Shown here: in pieces, positions 23,853-34,904 of the stretch | Layout of the letters: each line of letters opens with the position of its first letter | Position numbering within the stretch: position 1 is the first letter of the stretch | NCBI GenBank assembly: GCA_963971575.1 | Contig: OZ020623.1 | Location: 11,782,980-11,846,979, forward strand | Direction of reading: 5' to 3' | DNA: 64,000 nt | Source: Liopterus haemorrhoidalis | Taxonomy: Eukaryota > Arthropoda > Insecta > Coleoptera > Dytiscidae | The notes under the pieces: model-generated | Database searches by the model: none | Told to the model about the DNA's origin: nothing | Seen by the model: the letters and a program-made list of their open reading frames with translations, nothing else | Made by a program: the position numbers and the translations under genes

Positions 23853-25015
23853 TCTGAGTCTGTCTGTCTGTTCGGTAAAAATTGTAGCCAAACGGCTAAA
23901 CCTAGAGAGTTGAAATTTGGCATGCTTATACAACTCTTTGACCCGCACATAGGAAAAATACTAAAACATCTAAAAAACATACCCCCCTAAAAATATAAAT
24001 AAATATGTGCTCATCGAAAACAAAAATATTTTTTTTTAATTCTGAGTAGGGTATCAAATGAAAGCCCTTAGTACGTGGATTAACGATCAAATTTTTATTT
24101 TTGCAAAATAAATTATTTTGATACGATTTCTGCCAAAATTGTGCAAAAAAAATTTTGTCCCACACCCTGTAGCCAAGATGGTTTAAACTAAAAATCTGAA
24201 AAAATCTATATTGGTGTGAACCGGAATACTACAACAGGAATTTTTTAACACATTATGTTTTCGGAATATAACGCATTTTTTTGTGTTTTTACCGACCGCC
24301 AACGTATATAAGGGAGGTATTGTGATCATACCGATTTTGACGTTTCGAGATTTCGATGGATCTCCACGAATTGAGGTCCCTACATAACGTTTTGACTATT
24401 TTTAGCATGATGTCTGTCGGTCTGCGATTTTTACCAAAATTGTGCAAAAATTTTTTTGTCCCACATCCTGTAGCCCAGATGGTTTAAACTAAAAATCTAA
24501 AAAAATTCTAAGTAATGTATATTGGTGTGAACCGGAATAGTACAACAGGAATTTTTGATCAGATTATGTTTTCGGAACATAACGCATTTTTTGTGGTTTT
24601 TGGTTCACAAAGTACACAAGTTATACCAATGTAAGACACTCACATGCAAGGCGTCCGATAGCGTAATTGGTTAGAGCACTGGTGTAGGAAACGAAGGGTT
24701 TCGAGTTCGAGTACGGAGTGAATTTAATTTTTTTTTTGTTTTTTTTTTTTCATTTTTATTATGTTGAAATTATTTTGTCAAAATTCTACTTATATTTTGA
24801 CAAATGTTGTATTTAATTTTTAAGAGCGTAAATTTAATAACCAGTCTTATTATATGATTAACAGACGAAAAATTATTTTAAAAATATCGTTCATTTTGCC
24901 GTGATTACTACAAAGTAAAATTTGTCCTACACACTCAGCATACCGCCTTCACTTATTATATACCTGCGAAACCCTGAAATGTGTGAATATTCACACTTCA
25001 CATCAATTTTTTTAA
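23853..25015 (+). repeat. TCTG/tRNA-like family, copy C (chimeric)
   Basis: Left end truncated at the TCTG run. The body runs to about 24290, then jumps into the terminal 140 bp of the foldback family (24291-24423), then restarts the body at an earlier point, giving a partial duplication. A tRNA-like module follows at 24651-24722, and the copy ends with the TTCACATCAATTTTTTT end. Confidence 0.88.
24651..24722 (+). other. tRNA-like module (Thr-like)
   Basis: TAGCGTAATTGGTTAGAGCA is a good A box, with GAGTTCGAGTACGG as B box. Same class as the module of copy A, but shorter in the anticodon region. Followed by a long T run. Confidence 0.6.
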
Positions 25016-25370
25016 TACTGACCTAGATGTAATACTCTTCGCGGATGACACTACCGTCCTCCAACGTAACAGTTCTATTACATCACTTATTGATGACCGA
25101 AATTTTGCCATGTCTACCTTTCACAATTGGTTCCTTGCTAATAAGTTGACCATGAACAACAACAAGACTCAGAACATGGTATTCCCGACTAGAAACTTAC
25201 AGGAGATAAACAACCCAGTTTCGGTAACATTTCTAGGACTTGTATTGACTGTAAGCTAACCTGGGACTTCCAAATAAACAAATTAGCCAAGAAACTATGC
25301 TCGAATATCTATTGTCTATTTAAAAAACTCTTAAAAAGGTCCTCACTTCTAAAATACAAGTAATAACTTC
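25016..25370 (+). pseudogene. Jockey-like RT, catalytic part
   Basis: Reads DVILFADDTTVL (catalytic FADD at 25038-25049), then FLANKLTMNNNKTQNMVF, VTFLGL, a one-base frameshift near 25245, and KLTWDFQINKLAKKL. These are successive RT and thumb motifs of a LINE. It continues the fragment at 23768-23852; the intervening GPLLFLIYINDL block is missing. Confidence 0.88.
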
Positions 25371-25653
25371 TTTCCAATCCTTGTTGTATTCTAGGGGGGG
25401 GGGCAACTGGGGGCCAGAGCAAGTTCTCCAAAATATACTGCAGGACCAACTTCTCTAAAGGCTCTGCAAAAACTTAATATCCATTTAAAAAGCACTATCA
25501 TTAATTATGTGCCCCCGAGAACAAATTGTCTAAAAACATCTAAGCATGAGACCAAATTCTCTAAAATGCTTGGGGATTCCCCAATGCAGCATATTTTGTG
25601 ATTAATATGGAATTTCAAACACGGCAGGTTACGTCCACCGGTGTGGATGAAGT

Positions 25654-25745
25654 CGACCGTCGTTGGATCTTCGATCGTCGGAGTTAAGCATTGTTGGTTC
25701 CGTTCCTGAGCTGAGTGGGTGACTGCTGGGGAATCTGTACATTCT
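25654..25745 (+). ncRNA. 5S rRNA-derived segment (SINE3-like head)
   Basis: TCGGAGTTAAGCATTGTTGG followed by GAGTGGGTGACTGCTGGGGA corresponds to the 5S internal control region (A box, then box C GGATGGGTGACCGCxTGGGAA) at the right spacing. The outer parts of 5S are not recognisable, so it is a derived Pol III promoter, as in SINE3-type retroposons, not a functional rRNA gene. A conserved-looking tail continues to about 25830. Confidence 0.7.
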
Positions 25746-26084
25746 GCTGTACAATTGACTGGGTTGTGGGAAATTGAATATGCGCTCTAGCCTAGCTGTC
25801 ACCTTATAAGGTCATAGACTAGCCAAGATTTACCTGCAAAGCAAAAGTCTTTGCAATAATAAACTCTCTCTGAAAAATTAAACGCAGGGCAAAAGTCCCT
25901 TGCACTTAAACAAACACTTAGAAATTAAAATAAAACATGATAAAGGTGAAACCGGATCCGGATATTTTTGCATTTTTAAAGTTTATTTATTTGTTTGTTT
26001 ATTAGTTATTTTTATAACTATATTTTATTCGTGTTTCTTATTAATATTTAGCCATATCATCATTATCATCAATAGTTTACAAAA

Positions 26085-26480
26085 TTACATGAGAGGATAC
26101 TTGCCGTGGAAATGTTTTAAATCCCGAAGTTCTAAAGACCTCGGGACATATTATGAAACAAACCCCAAACAAACAAATAATTGTAAAATTTTATATTTTT
26201 TATTTTAAAAAATCCTAACTTATAAACAATAAAATATATGGCCCTGTGTTTTGAATTTTTGAAATAAATCTGCAGACTTGTTTCTACCTAGATAAAATAT
26301 AGGGCCCTACTTAGTTATGTTTTTGATCCGTTTAGTTTTAAAAATCGGTAAATACTCATTTTCGAAAGACCGTATCTCAAAAACCACATGAGATAAGGAC
26401 CTGCGGTTGAAAATTTTGAAAACCTGAGGTCCTACAAAGGCTTAGGACTCATTTTGAAGCAACTTCCAAACAAAAAATTA
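26085..26480 (+). repeat. Dispersed repeat, tandemly duplicated
   Basis: Two diverged units (about 26085-26215 and 26270-26480) share AAACCTGAGGTCCTACAAAG-type text and AAGCAACTTCCAAACAAA. The reverse complement of the second unit matches 42730-42772 joined to 45371-45560, where a piggyBac element interrupts it. Confidence 0.7.
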
Positions 26481-26481
26481 T

Positions 26482-27220
26482 TTTATTAATTAATTTACGA
26501 TTTGTCAATTACTTATTTGAAATTTCACACATTTAATTACAAGAAAAATGTGTGCCTTAATAGCGTGTGTTTTTAATTTTAGGGGGGGAGGGGCTCGAGC
26601 TCATGAGCTCGTGAGTTTTCTATAATATTTAAAATGCGAGGTTGTGGCTGTCAGAGAGGAAATAAAGTTTCATTAAGTTCGTGTTGGTAATGTTGTTGTA
26701 TAAAAGTCCAGAAGTTCAGATTCAAATTCCTTCGTAATACAATATTTCTTGTAAATTTGCCAAAATTCCATTCAATTTTAGGTAATACAGTTACGGTAAA
26801 AGTGTTTCTAAAAAACAAAATGTTTATTTTTTCCGTGTATCATTCATTTTTGAAACATTTCTCTACCTTTACAGCAAAAAACTGAATCCGACTATTTGCA
26901 TAATCCTCTTTGAAATGTGTCACAGCTTTTGAAGCTTTAAAGCCAAACATTTAAGCTCTAATGGCTACTGAAATAATATTACTGTTTTGTTAAAGGATAG
27001 GAAATCTATTGCTGTCTTTATTGTATACCAGTTTCAATTATATAGAAACACCACTATGCATATCAATTATGGTTTTTAGGCATAGATATAGAGGGAATGT
27101 AAACAGGGTTTATAAACGAAGCAAATGTAGCAGAATGCAGCAGGAGAAACAAGTCAGTGTAGCAGAATGCGGAGGGAGAAAGAGGCAGTCGCCATTTTTA
27201 TCTTGGTCAAATAATTAGCT
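26482..27220. other. No gene seen
   Basis: AT-rich, with a G-run and palindrome GAGCTCATGAGCTC near 26600. The ORF at 27009-27218 has no family signature. Confidence 0.4.
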
Positions 27221-28272
27221 TATAGTAAAGTTGGTATAGATGCCCCAGTGGGATAAACGCCCCACTTCGCATATATCCATTACGGTGTGTGTTTGTATCA
27301 TTTCAGTACTGACAGTTTGTACGAGAAACACAGTCTTCTGAAATAAATCTGTTAAATTATCATCAATGTTAAAAGTTTATGAAAAATTAAATTGTAAAGG
27401 TAGGTGCTCATATGAGTTGTTTTATTTCAATAATTACGACATTTTGTCTTAAGGTCTTATGACGTAACTATAACTTTAACAAAATTAGTTTCATTACTAG
27501 GTATCAGAAGACACTTAACCTCACATTATAGAGTAGAAAATAATGCTCAATATTGTATACATTCGAAATAAACAGATGGGGCATCTATCCCATAGAATAA
27601 GGATATAAGGCCGCAATAAATGTGGGATATATGACTCGGGCATTGTATATATAATCTTATAATAAAATATATATAAATATATATATATATACATATATGT
27701 TGGAGTTTTCTCGACGAATTTTACTATTATAAATAAAACACTATCTTGTATATTCGTCAATTTATTAAAACAGTAATTAAAACATTACAGATACGTTTCG
27801 TGTATACAGTTGCACATCTTCAGTCATGTAAAAAACACAGAAAAAATAATTATTGCAAGCATGGCAGGGCCACGTCACATCACAATCACAAGAACACATG
27901 TGTAATTTTTAATTGTTATTTTGAATAAATTGTAATTTTTAATTGTTATTTTGGATAAATTGTAATTTTTAATTGTTATTTTAAAAAAAAATTAAAATTG
28001 TTGGTCAAAATCAAATGTATTATTTTAGTGAGGCATAAATACCACCATATGGGGCAAAAATCCCATCGATATGGGATATATGGCCAATTACAGTACTATT
28101 TTAAATCATTAATTTTATATATTTAGAATAATTATAAGTGTTTTAATCTTATGTTATTGTGTAGTAAGATTATCTAAGAATTATAGCAAAGTAACAGATA
28201 AAGTTTAATAATTAAGATTAATGCAACACGATTGTTTTTCTATAACTGGGGCATCTATCCCACTTTTACCCT
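27221..28272. mobile_element. Inverted-repeat element with GGGGCATCTATCCCA motifs
   Basis: About 30-bp imperfect ends (TAGATGCCCCAGTGGGATA at left, its inverse at 28243-28270). The motif GGGGCATCTATCCCA or its complement recurs near 27240, 27577, 28050 and 28247. The interior holds a TA microsatellite (27665-27700) and a 29-bp tandem triplicate (27900-27985). No coding. Confidence 0.6.
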
Positions 28273-28339
28273 TTACACGAGTGTTACTTTTAATGTTTTT
28301 ACAAATGACCACTAGATGGCAATATTGAAATGTGTCATT

Positions 28340-28505
28340 ACTATATTCGTAACTGTTGAAGCCTTCGAAAAGCATTATTTTAAGATACCAACTTGGACAC
28401 CAGAGTGGAAAAAATGTTTTGAAAATTGGTTTGAACGCATGCCAAAGTGTGTAAATCTTTAAGGCTAATATTTTGAAAAGCATTAAAACAATTTGTTCCA
28501 AAAAA
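28340..28505 (+). pseudogene. Mariner-type transposase C-terminus fragment
   Basis: One frame gives VEAFEKHYFKIPTWTPEWKK then CFENWFERMPKCVNL, resembling the C-terminal W..CF..W..R..KC....G.YFE motif of mariner-type transposases. A related copy lies inverted at 29185-29350. No catalytic residues remain, so the call is tentative. Confidence 0.5.
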
Positions 28506-28639
28506 ATTTTTATTTCTTAATTTTTGTAAAAATTTAAAAGGTTCTCCTATCTCTATTAACCAAAAAAGAAGACAAAAATTCCATATTGGCCCCCATATAC
28601 ATTTTTTGTTTTTCATTTACTGCAGTATCCACAGTTTCA

Positions 28640-29140
28640 ATTAAAATTTTTAAGATATTTATAAACACTTAAAAATCTTTATAAAATGTTAAAATGTAAT
28701 CATAATACTTTTGTAGTGGTCATACTGTATCCACTTGAAAATATAGACCAAACTTTGAACTTTTTTAATAAGCCCCAAGAACACATTAGACTTTCAAGTG
28801 CCATCTATTGAGAAGGGAGTCAGTAAGGGCTCTTCTAAAAGTGGTAGGGGTAGATAAACTTCATACAAATGGAATATAAATAATAAAAGAATGGGGCTAC
28901 TTGTTTGGGCATGTTTTTAAACTGTTTCTCATGTAAAATAGACCCTTTCATATGTATATTATGAGACATTATTAACAAAATGGAAGAATATTTAAATTTA
29001 ATTTGAATTTACGTTAAATATACAATGAAAATATATAAATAGCTTTTAAAGGGGATGTTTTACACCCAAAAAATTCAGATAGAAATGACTGGGATCACAT
29101 ATAAACAATTAATCTAAAATTAAATATTAACCACACAACT
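28640..29140. other. No gene seen
   Basis: AT-rich spacer between the two inverted transposase fragments. Confidence 0.4.
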
Positions 29141-29184
29141 TTTTATCTAGCCGAAATTTTTATTGATTTTACAAAAACTTAGAA

Positions 29185-29350
29185 AGATTTTTTTTTTAAC
29201 AAACTGTTGTTGCTTTTCAAAATATTCGACTTTAAGATTTACACACTTTTGCATACGTTCAAACCAATTCTCGAAACATTTTTTCCACTCTGAAGTTGGT
29301 ATCTCAAAAACATGGTTTTCGAAGGCTTCAGCATTTCAATGCTTCAATTC
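29185..29350 (-). pseudogene. Mariner-type transposase C-terminus fragment
   Basis: The minus strand reads AEAFENHVFEIPTSEWKK, then CFENWFERMQKCVNLKVEYF, then EKQQQFVKKK. Matches the inverted copy at 28340-28505 and is better preserved at its end (the KVEYFEK motif is intact). Confidence 0.55.
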
Positions 29351-29374
29351 CTATAGATATTATCTAACCCCCAA

Positions 29375-29500
29375 CAAGTTCTAAGCGGAGTGCCACAAGG
29401 CACGGTGATTGGGCATATTTTGTTTCTCGTTTATGTGGCCGATATAATTTCAAGTATAACCTTCAGCCACCAGATGTATGCAGACGATCTAAAAGCGCCT
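29375..29500 (+). pseudogene. LINE reverse transcriptase fragment
   Basis: Reads QVLSGVPQGTVIGHILFLVY, then VADIISSITFSHQMYADDLK, covering RT blocks through the catalytic YADD. It is cut off 3' by the foldback element starting at 29518. It differs in sequence from the RT fragments at 25016 and 49843. Confidence 0.88.
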
Positions 29501-29517
29501 TATTAATCTATCTTTTT

Positions 29518-29646
29518 ACCGACCGCCAACATATATAAGGGAGGTATTGTGATCATACCGATTTTGACATTTCGAGATTTCGATGGATCTCCACGAATTG
29601 AGGCCCCTACATAACGTTTTGACTATTTTTAGCATGATGTCTGTCG

Positions 29647-29710
<64 letters not shown>

Positions 29711-30427
29711 GTCTGTCTGTGTACACGTGCAGAGCAAATTCGACTGAAAGAATTTTTATGAAACTTCATATTTAAGCTTCTGCCATCAATGGCACGAGTT
29801 GATCAACTTTTGGTAAAAATGGGTCGATTTTAAGATTTTTGCGAATATTTAGCAACAGAAAAATATTTCGAAAAAATTTATTTAACAAAAGTTGCTATAA
29901 ATGCAATAACTAATAACTTTTATTTCAGCATTCTAGCAGCAGAGTAGAAATAACTTGACCTAATATTTTCTAACAGAGATATTATTTATCATGACCATGG
30001 AAAAAACGTCTGAAATAAAAGTTTCTAGTTATTGCTTTTATAGCAACTTTTGTTCAATAAATTTTTTCGAGATATTTTTCTGTTGTGAAATATTCGCAAA
30101 AATCTTAAAATCGACATGAGTAAACTTCCATTTTTAGTCAACCGATTTTTACCAAAACTTGATCAACTCGTGCGATTGATGGCAGAAGCTTAAATATGAA
30201 GTTTCATAAAAATCGTTTCAGCCGAATTTGCTCTGCACGTGTACACAAACAGACGGACAGACAGACGGGCAGACAGACAGACGGACGGACAGACAGACCT
30301 ACAGACATCATGCTAAAAATAGTCAAAACGTTATGTAGGGACCTCAATTCGTGGAGATCCATCAAAATCTCGAAACGTCAAAATTGGTATGATCACAATA
30401 CCTCCCTTATATATGTTGGCGGTCGGT
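29518..30427. mobile_element. Foldback element FB-1 with TCTG/CAGA arms
   Basis: Near-perfect inverted arms of about 400 bp (29518-29920 and 30020-30427) start ACCGACCGCCAACATATATA. Each arm carries a TCTG (left) or CAGA (right) microsatellite and GTACACGTGCAGAGCAAATT. The central 100 bp is unique. Not protein-coding. Related copies: 40502-41437 and 53973-55186. Confidence 0.9.
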
Positions 30428-30432
30428 AAAAA

Positions 30433-30970
30433 AGAACTGTTTTTGATATAGTCGCCTAAAAAAATATTATGTGATATTTAAATGGGAGATATATTGTGAA
30501 ACAAGTTTTCAGACATCACCCACGACCCCCTAAACTAGTTTTTGCACTTTGCCAATCGCATTCTGTTTTATTGAACAAATATATATTGTCATGAAGAATA
30601 CAGTATTTTTCTTGCAGTTGCATGAAATGTTTATCCCAACTTTGTAGGGCAATAAATTTTAGTAAGACCTCCAATAAATTCTCAAATGCTTCATGATAAA
30701 CTTACGTAACTATTGGTCTGCTTAACATACTTTCAAAAGTTTGAGTTGTTACTATTGTGTTGCAACATTTATCAATATAAAGTTTACTGGGAATAAAAGT
30801 ACTTTTATTTGATCATTTAAGTATCGAAAATATTGAGGTTTATAAAATAACATCATGAAGAAAATGTATTGGATTAAACCAGTAGTGAGGAACCTTTTTG
30901 AAATGAAACACTGCTGTGAGCACGTTTGTGGATGGAACAGTGACGTTACGTAAATACGAGGTGTGAATAC
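30433..30970. other. No gene seen
   Basis: AT-rich; no supported feature. Confidence 0.4.
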
Positions 30971-30974
30971 TTTA

Positions 30975-32274
30975 GCCGCATTCAGAGCTCTTAAATCAAT
31001 AGCTTATGCACTATATCTTATGGATTGTTCACTGTCACCAGAAGTTTGTCATATGATAAGACGTGAAACTGTTCAGATCTCCAAATTTAAGGATCCTAAT
31101 TTTATGATCTATTACTAATTCAAATATTACCTATGAAATTTTATATTTTTACCTATAGAAAAATCAATCATTTGCCTATAGATAATTTAAAAATGATCTA
31201 TAGTAAATTAATAGTTGACCTATAGAAAATTATCAATTGATCTATAATAAACTACCTATAGACAGTAGTGACATTTATTGATAGTAGCGTTATGATAAAA
31301 AATAACCTAATTAATCCGTGAATATAACCTTAAAATCAGTTGTAAACTAACAGGTTCCAAAATTATTTTAATGATTCATATATCTAGTGTTTGTTTTGTC
31401 ATTAAACTAGAAGATGGGTAGCTCGCTTCGCTCGGCTTCTTCTAACTAACCCCTTACTAACCTAACCTAATCTAAGATAGTGTTTTGTCATTAAACTAGA
31501 AGATGGGTAGCTCGCTTCGCTCGGCTTCTTCTAACCAAATCCTTACTAACTAGCAAGAGTACTTATAGGTCAAGTATTAATTTTATAGATCAATAATTAT
31601 ATCAGTAGATATATGATTATTTCCATAGATCTATTAAATATTTACGTAGGTTGATAATTATTTTCATAGGTCAATAAATATTTCTATAGCTCAATAATTA
31701 ATTCCATAGGTCAAAAATTAAAACCATAGATCAATTATTTAATACATAGGTAAACTATTATTTTCATAGGTACTATTCTGTAGATCATATATTTTTTTCA
31801 TAGGTCAAATATTTTTATCCCAAATTTAATACGCTGTTTGTTGTGGATTGTGCATAATTTTCTAAACTTATAGCTAGTGAGATGTTTTAATGAGACAGAC
31901 ATATAAACACATTGGCTATCGCATTCTATCAGTGACACCGTAGTTATTGAATGCCTTTACATAACCTAACATAATGTCATCATTAACAAATCTTGCTCAA
32001 AATTACAAAGACGGACAGTAAATATGATAAATTTAAATAATTAGGTAGTCAAAATCTAAGACAACAGAATTATAAGAACGATAAAACATATAAAATATTT
32101 TACGAAGCTAAATAGTTGGTTTCAAAATTCACAGATGGAGGGCTATTCGTAACGTACTAATTTATAACAAATGTGAACGGTACATGGACCGTTAAAAGAA
32201 TACATTAAAACATAAGTCAGAGCGTAACAACGAACAGTCTATAACTCATTAATTTAAAGTGGTCTGAATGCGGC
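30975..32274. mobile_element. Large palindromic element with inverted short-repeat arrays
   Basis: Ends GCCGCATTCAGA and TCTGAATGCGGC. Inside, degenerate repeats of about 27 bp of the form TTCATAGGTCAATAATTAT run in one orientation at 31557-31810 and in the opposite one at 31110-31290. The core (31388-31540) holds a 92-bp tandem duplication containing AGCTCGCTTCGCTCGGCTTC. No ORF. Confidence 0.65.
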
Positions 32275-32465
32275 TTTTCTTACATTAACAAGTAACGCTT
32301 AATTGCAATATTTACTAAAAGATTATGAACATGGCCCAGTACGTTTTGACGAAGAATAAGATTAGGGCCGGTAAAACAGAGGAGTGAAATCCAAACCATT
32401 TTGGATACAAGGTCACTTCTATCTGATTCTTTCTATTATCTCTATGAACAAAACCCTGTCATAAC

Positions 32466-33194
32466 CAGTGATGGGCGTTTACACGTAAACTTTAATTGTT
32501 TACGTTTACGTGTAAATTTAAGTAAACAATTGGTAAACTTGTCAACAATGTAAACAATGTAAACTATGTAAACTGTCAAATAATGAGGTTAGTTTCAGTT
32601 ATTTAATACCAATAAGAGAGAGCTAATGAACCAGTAAATTCAGTTCAAAACAATAAATTTATTTAAAAAGTAGTGGGAAGAAACCGAAGGAATATCTATG
32701 AAGAACTAGGAGTTGTTTTAATTTAAAGAAAATGAAATAAATATAGGGCGTTATGCAAAATTTGTAATAAATCTTTTTGTTATTAAAAAATATAGGCTAG
32801 TTATCTTTAAGTTGAAATTTAACTTATTTTGTTATAATAAAATATAACAGATTTTCTTAAAACAATTTTTTCATCTTTCGTATTCATATTTACTAACTTG
32901 TAATACCTATATAATGATATATATTCGATTTTTATTAATATGTATAGTGGCTTGTTCTAATTTTATATACTTACTTTTTCCTTTAAAATTGTTTTATTAA
33001 AATTTTATTATTTATAAAAATGTTTTGATAATGGGTTTCTGTAATTCAAAGTAAGTACGCATGTCTAAATCATTGTTTACATTAGTTTACGTTGTTTACA
33101 TTGTTTACAGGAGTTTTTGTGTTTACTTTACATCAATTGTTTACGCGTCAACAATGAGGTAACTTACATCATGTAACTTATGCGCACATCACTG
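32466..33194. mobile_element. hAT non-autonomous element
   Basis: 729 bp, ends CAGTGATGGGCG and CGCACATCACTG, with an exact 8-bp duplication GTCATAAC (32458-32465 and 33195-33202). Subterminal regions carry many GTTTAC/GTAAAC repeats in both orientations, as expected for transposase-binding sites. No transposase. Confidence 0.92.
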
Positions 33195-33202
33195 GTCATA
33201 AC

Positions 33203-33810
33203 TAAAAAACCTTTAAAATTAATAGATAAACTTGTAATCAATGTTTAAAAAAAAAGAAATCGATTTTGCCACTTACATTAACACTGATTTGATAGTAATA
33301 ATTAATTCTGAGAACGCCTCTACAAACTTAAATGATTAAGATATTCTTAAAATAATAAAATCAACATTTCTGTGAAATCAAGCTCTTTGAAATTTGAATG
33401 GTGAAGCAATTACTAAAGGTTTTCACTAGAGACCAGCAGATTTGAACAAATTATATAGCAATTAGAGCTCTTATTTGCACAACATTCATATGGAATACAA
33501 TGATGTCTAGACGAAATTTCGTATGGTATGCTTCACACGTTTTTACTTAAATACACCCCTGTGATATTAGTCACATGACTCACTAATAGATGGTACTCTA
33601 ATGATTTCTAAATTGAATACAATTTGATAGTTCTAAAGCACATAGAAGGTTGAAAAGTCATTAGACCAGTAGATCCCAAAGTGTAGAAATTATAACACAT
33701 AAATGTATCTATACCAGTGATGACAAACATATGACACGCGTGTCACAGTCAGGGTGATCAGGTCTCAGGGTTTTACTTTTTTTGCTCATCACTTATATTT
33801 TGGAGGTGAA
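33203..33810. other. No gene; hAT end remnant
   Basis: At about 33715, CAGTGATGACAAACATATGA resembles a degraded hAT end. Nothing else is supported. Confidence 0.35.
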
Positions 33811-33815
33811 GACCT

Positions 33816-34856
33816 TTTTAGGGTTTTGTAGGTATGACCAAAAAACCCTTATACCGTCATTTTGTCGTCTGTCTGTCTGTTCGGTAAAAATTGTAGCCAA
33901 ACATCTAAACCTAGAGAGTTGAAATTTGGCATGCTTATACAACTCTTTGACCTGCACATAGGAAAAATACTAAAACATCTAAAAAACATATCCTCCTAAA
34001 AATATAAACAAATATATGCTCATCGAAAAAAAAAATATTTTTTACAATTCTGTGTAGGATATCAAATGAAAGCTCTTGGTACGTGGATTAACGATCAAAA
34101 TTTTATTTTTGCAAAATAAATTATTTTGATGCGATTTTTGCCAAAATTGTGCAAAAAAAATTTTGTCCCACACCCTGTAGCCCAGATGGTTTAAACTAAA
34201 AATCTGAAAAAATTCTCAGTAATGTACATTGGTGTGAACCGGAATAGTACAACAGGAATTTTTGATCAGATTATGTTTTCGGAAAACAACGCATTTTTTG
34301 TGATTTTAAGTAAAATATGTAATATATTTAATCCGCTATTTAACATAGTAAACGAGTGATCCTGTATAGCACAGTGGTAGCATTATCGCTTAGTGAATTG
34401 AAACTACTGTAAGAAACTGTGTTCGAATCCCGTGAATTTTTATTTTTTCAGTTTTTTTTTTTGCATTTTTATTTTGTTAAAATATTTTGTCAAAATTCTA
34501 GTTATATTTTGGTAAATGTTGCATTTAATTTTTAAAAGCGTAAATTTAATAACCAGTGGGAAGTGTTGTAATTATAATTTAATTCTATATTTGAAGGTAT
34601 CAGAGGGCGAGGCTTATGATTTAAGCAACCAATGGAAGCCATATGCGCAATTTTCAAAATATTAATGAAACTTGATATATAAAAAAAAATACTGCACATA
34701 TTTAGAAACTTAAATAATGGTATTAGGCTTTCGAATTAAAATTCATAAAAAAATATTTTGATATTTGTTTTGGCATCCCAAATAATCATCACACAGTTAA
34801 TAAATACCTGCGAAACCCTGAAATGTGTGAAAATTCACACTGAACATCAATTTTTT
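33816..34856 (+). repeat. TCTG/tRNA-like family, copy D (complete)
   Basis: Contains the whole family plan: TTTAGGGTTTTGTAGGTATG start, short TCTG run, TTCGGTAAAAATTGTAGCC body, tRNA-like module at 34358-34436, and the right end GTGTGAAAATTCACAC then TGAACATCAATTTTTT. About 1.04 kb. No protein coding. Confidence 0.9.
34358..34436 (+). other. tRNA-like module, third class
   Basis: GATCCTGTATAGCACAGTGG forms the acceptor/D region with an A box, and GTGTTCGAATCCC is a clear B box. The module of copy H is of the same class and retains a perfect anticodon-type stem. T-rich DNA follows. Confidence 0.6.
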
Positions 34857-34904
34857 AACACATTTTTGTTGAGGCTTATATTCTGTACCGAATACTTCAA
34901 TAAG

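Noticed and set aside
17780..25010. Helitron 3' hairpin at GTGTGAAAATTCACAC
   Set aside because: A palindrome precedes the family's right end, but the terminal CTRR and a 5' TC are not there.
25654..25745. Functional 5S rRNA gene
   Set aside because: Only the internal control region is recognisable; outer stems are not.
25900..26208. 102-codon ORF with a hydrophobic stretch
   Set aside because: AT-rich codons give Ile/Phe/Leu by chance; no motif, and it overlaps a non-coding dispersed repeat.
31445..31480. CCTAACCTAA, the insect telomere unit in reverse
   Set aside because: Only two adjacent units; no array, so no telomere or interstitial telomere tract.
34358..34436. Functional tRNA gene
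   Set aside because: Boxes A and B are present, but acceptor and T-stem pairing is poor and the segment lies inside a repeated element; called a tRNA-like module instead.
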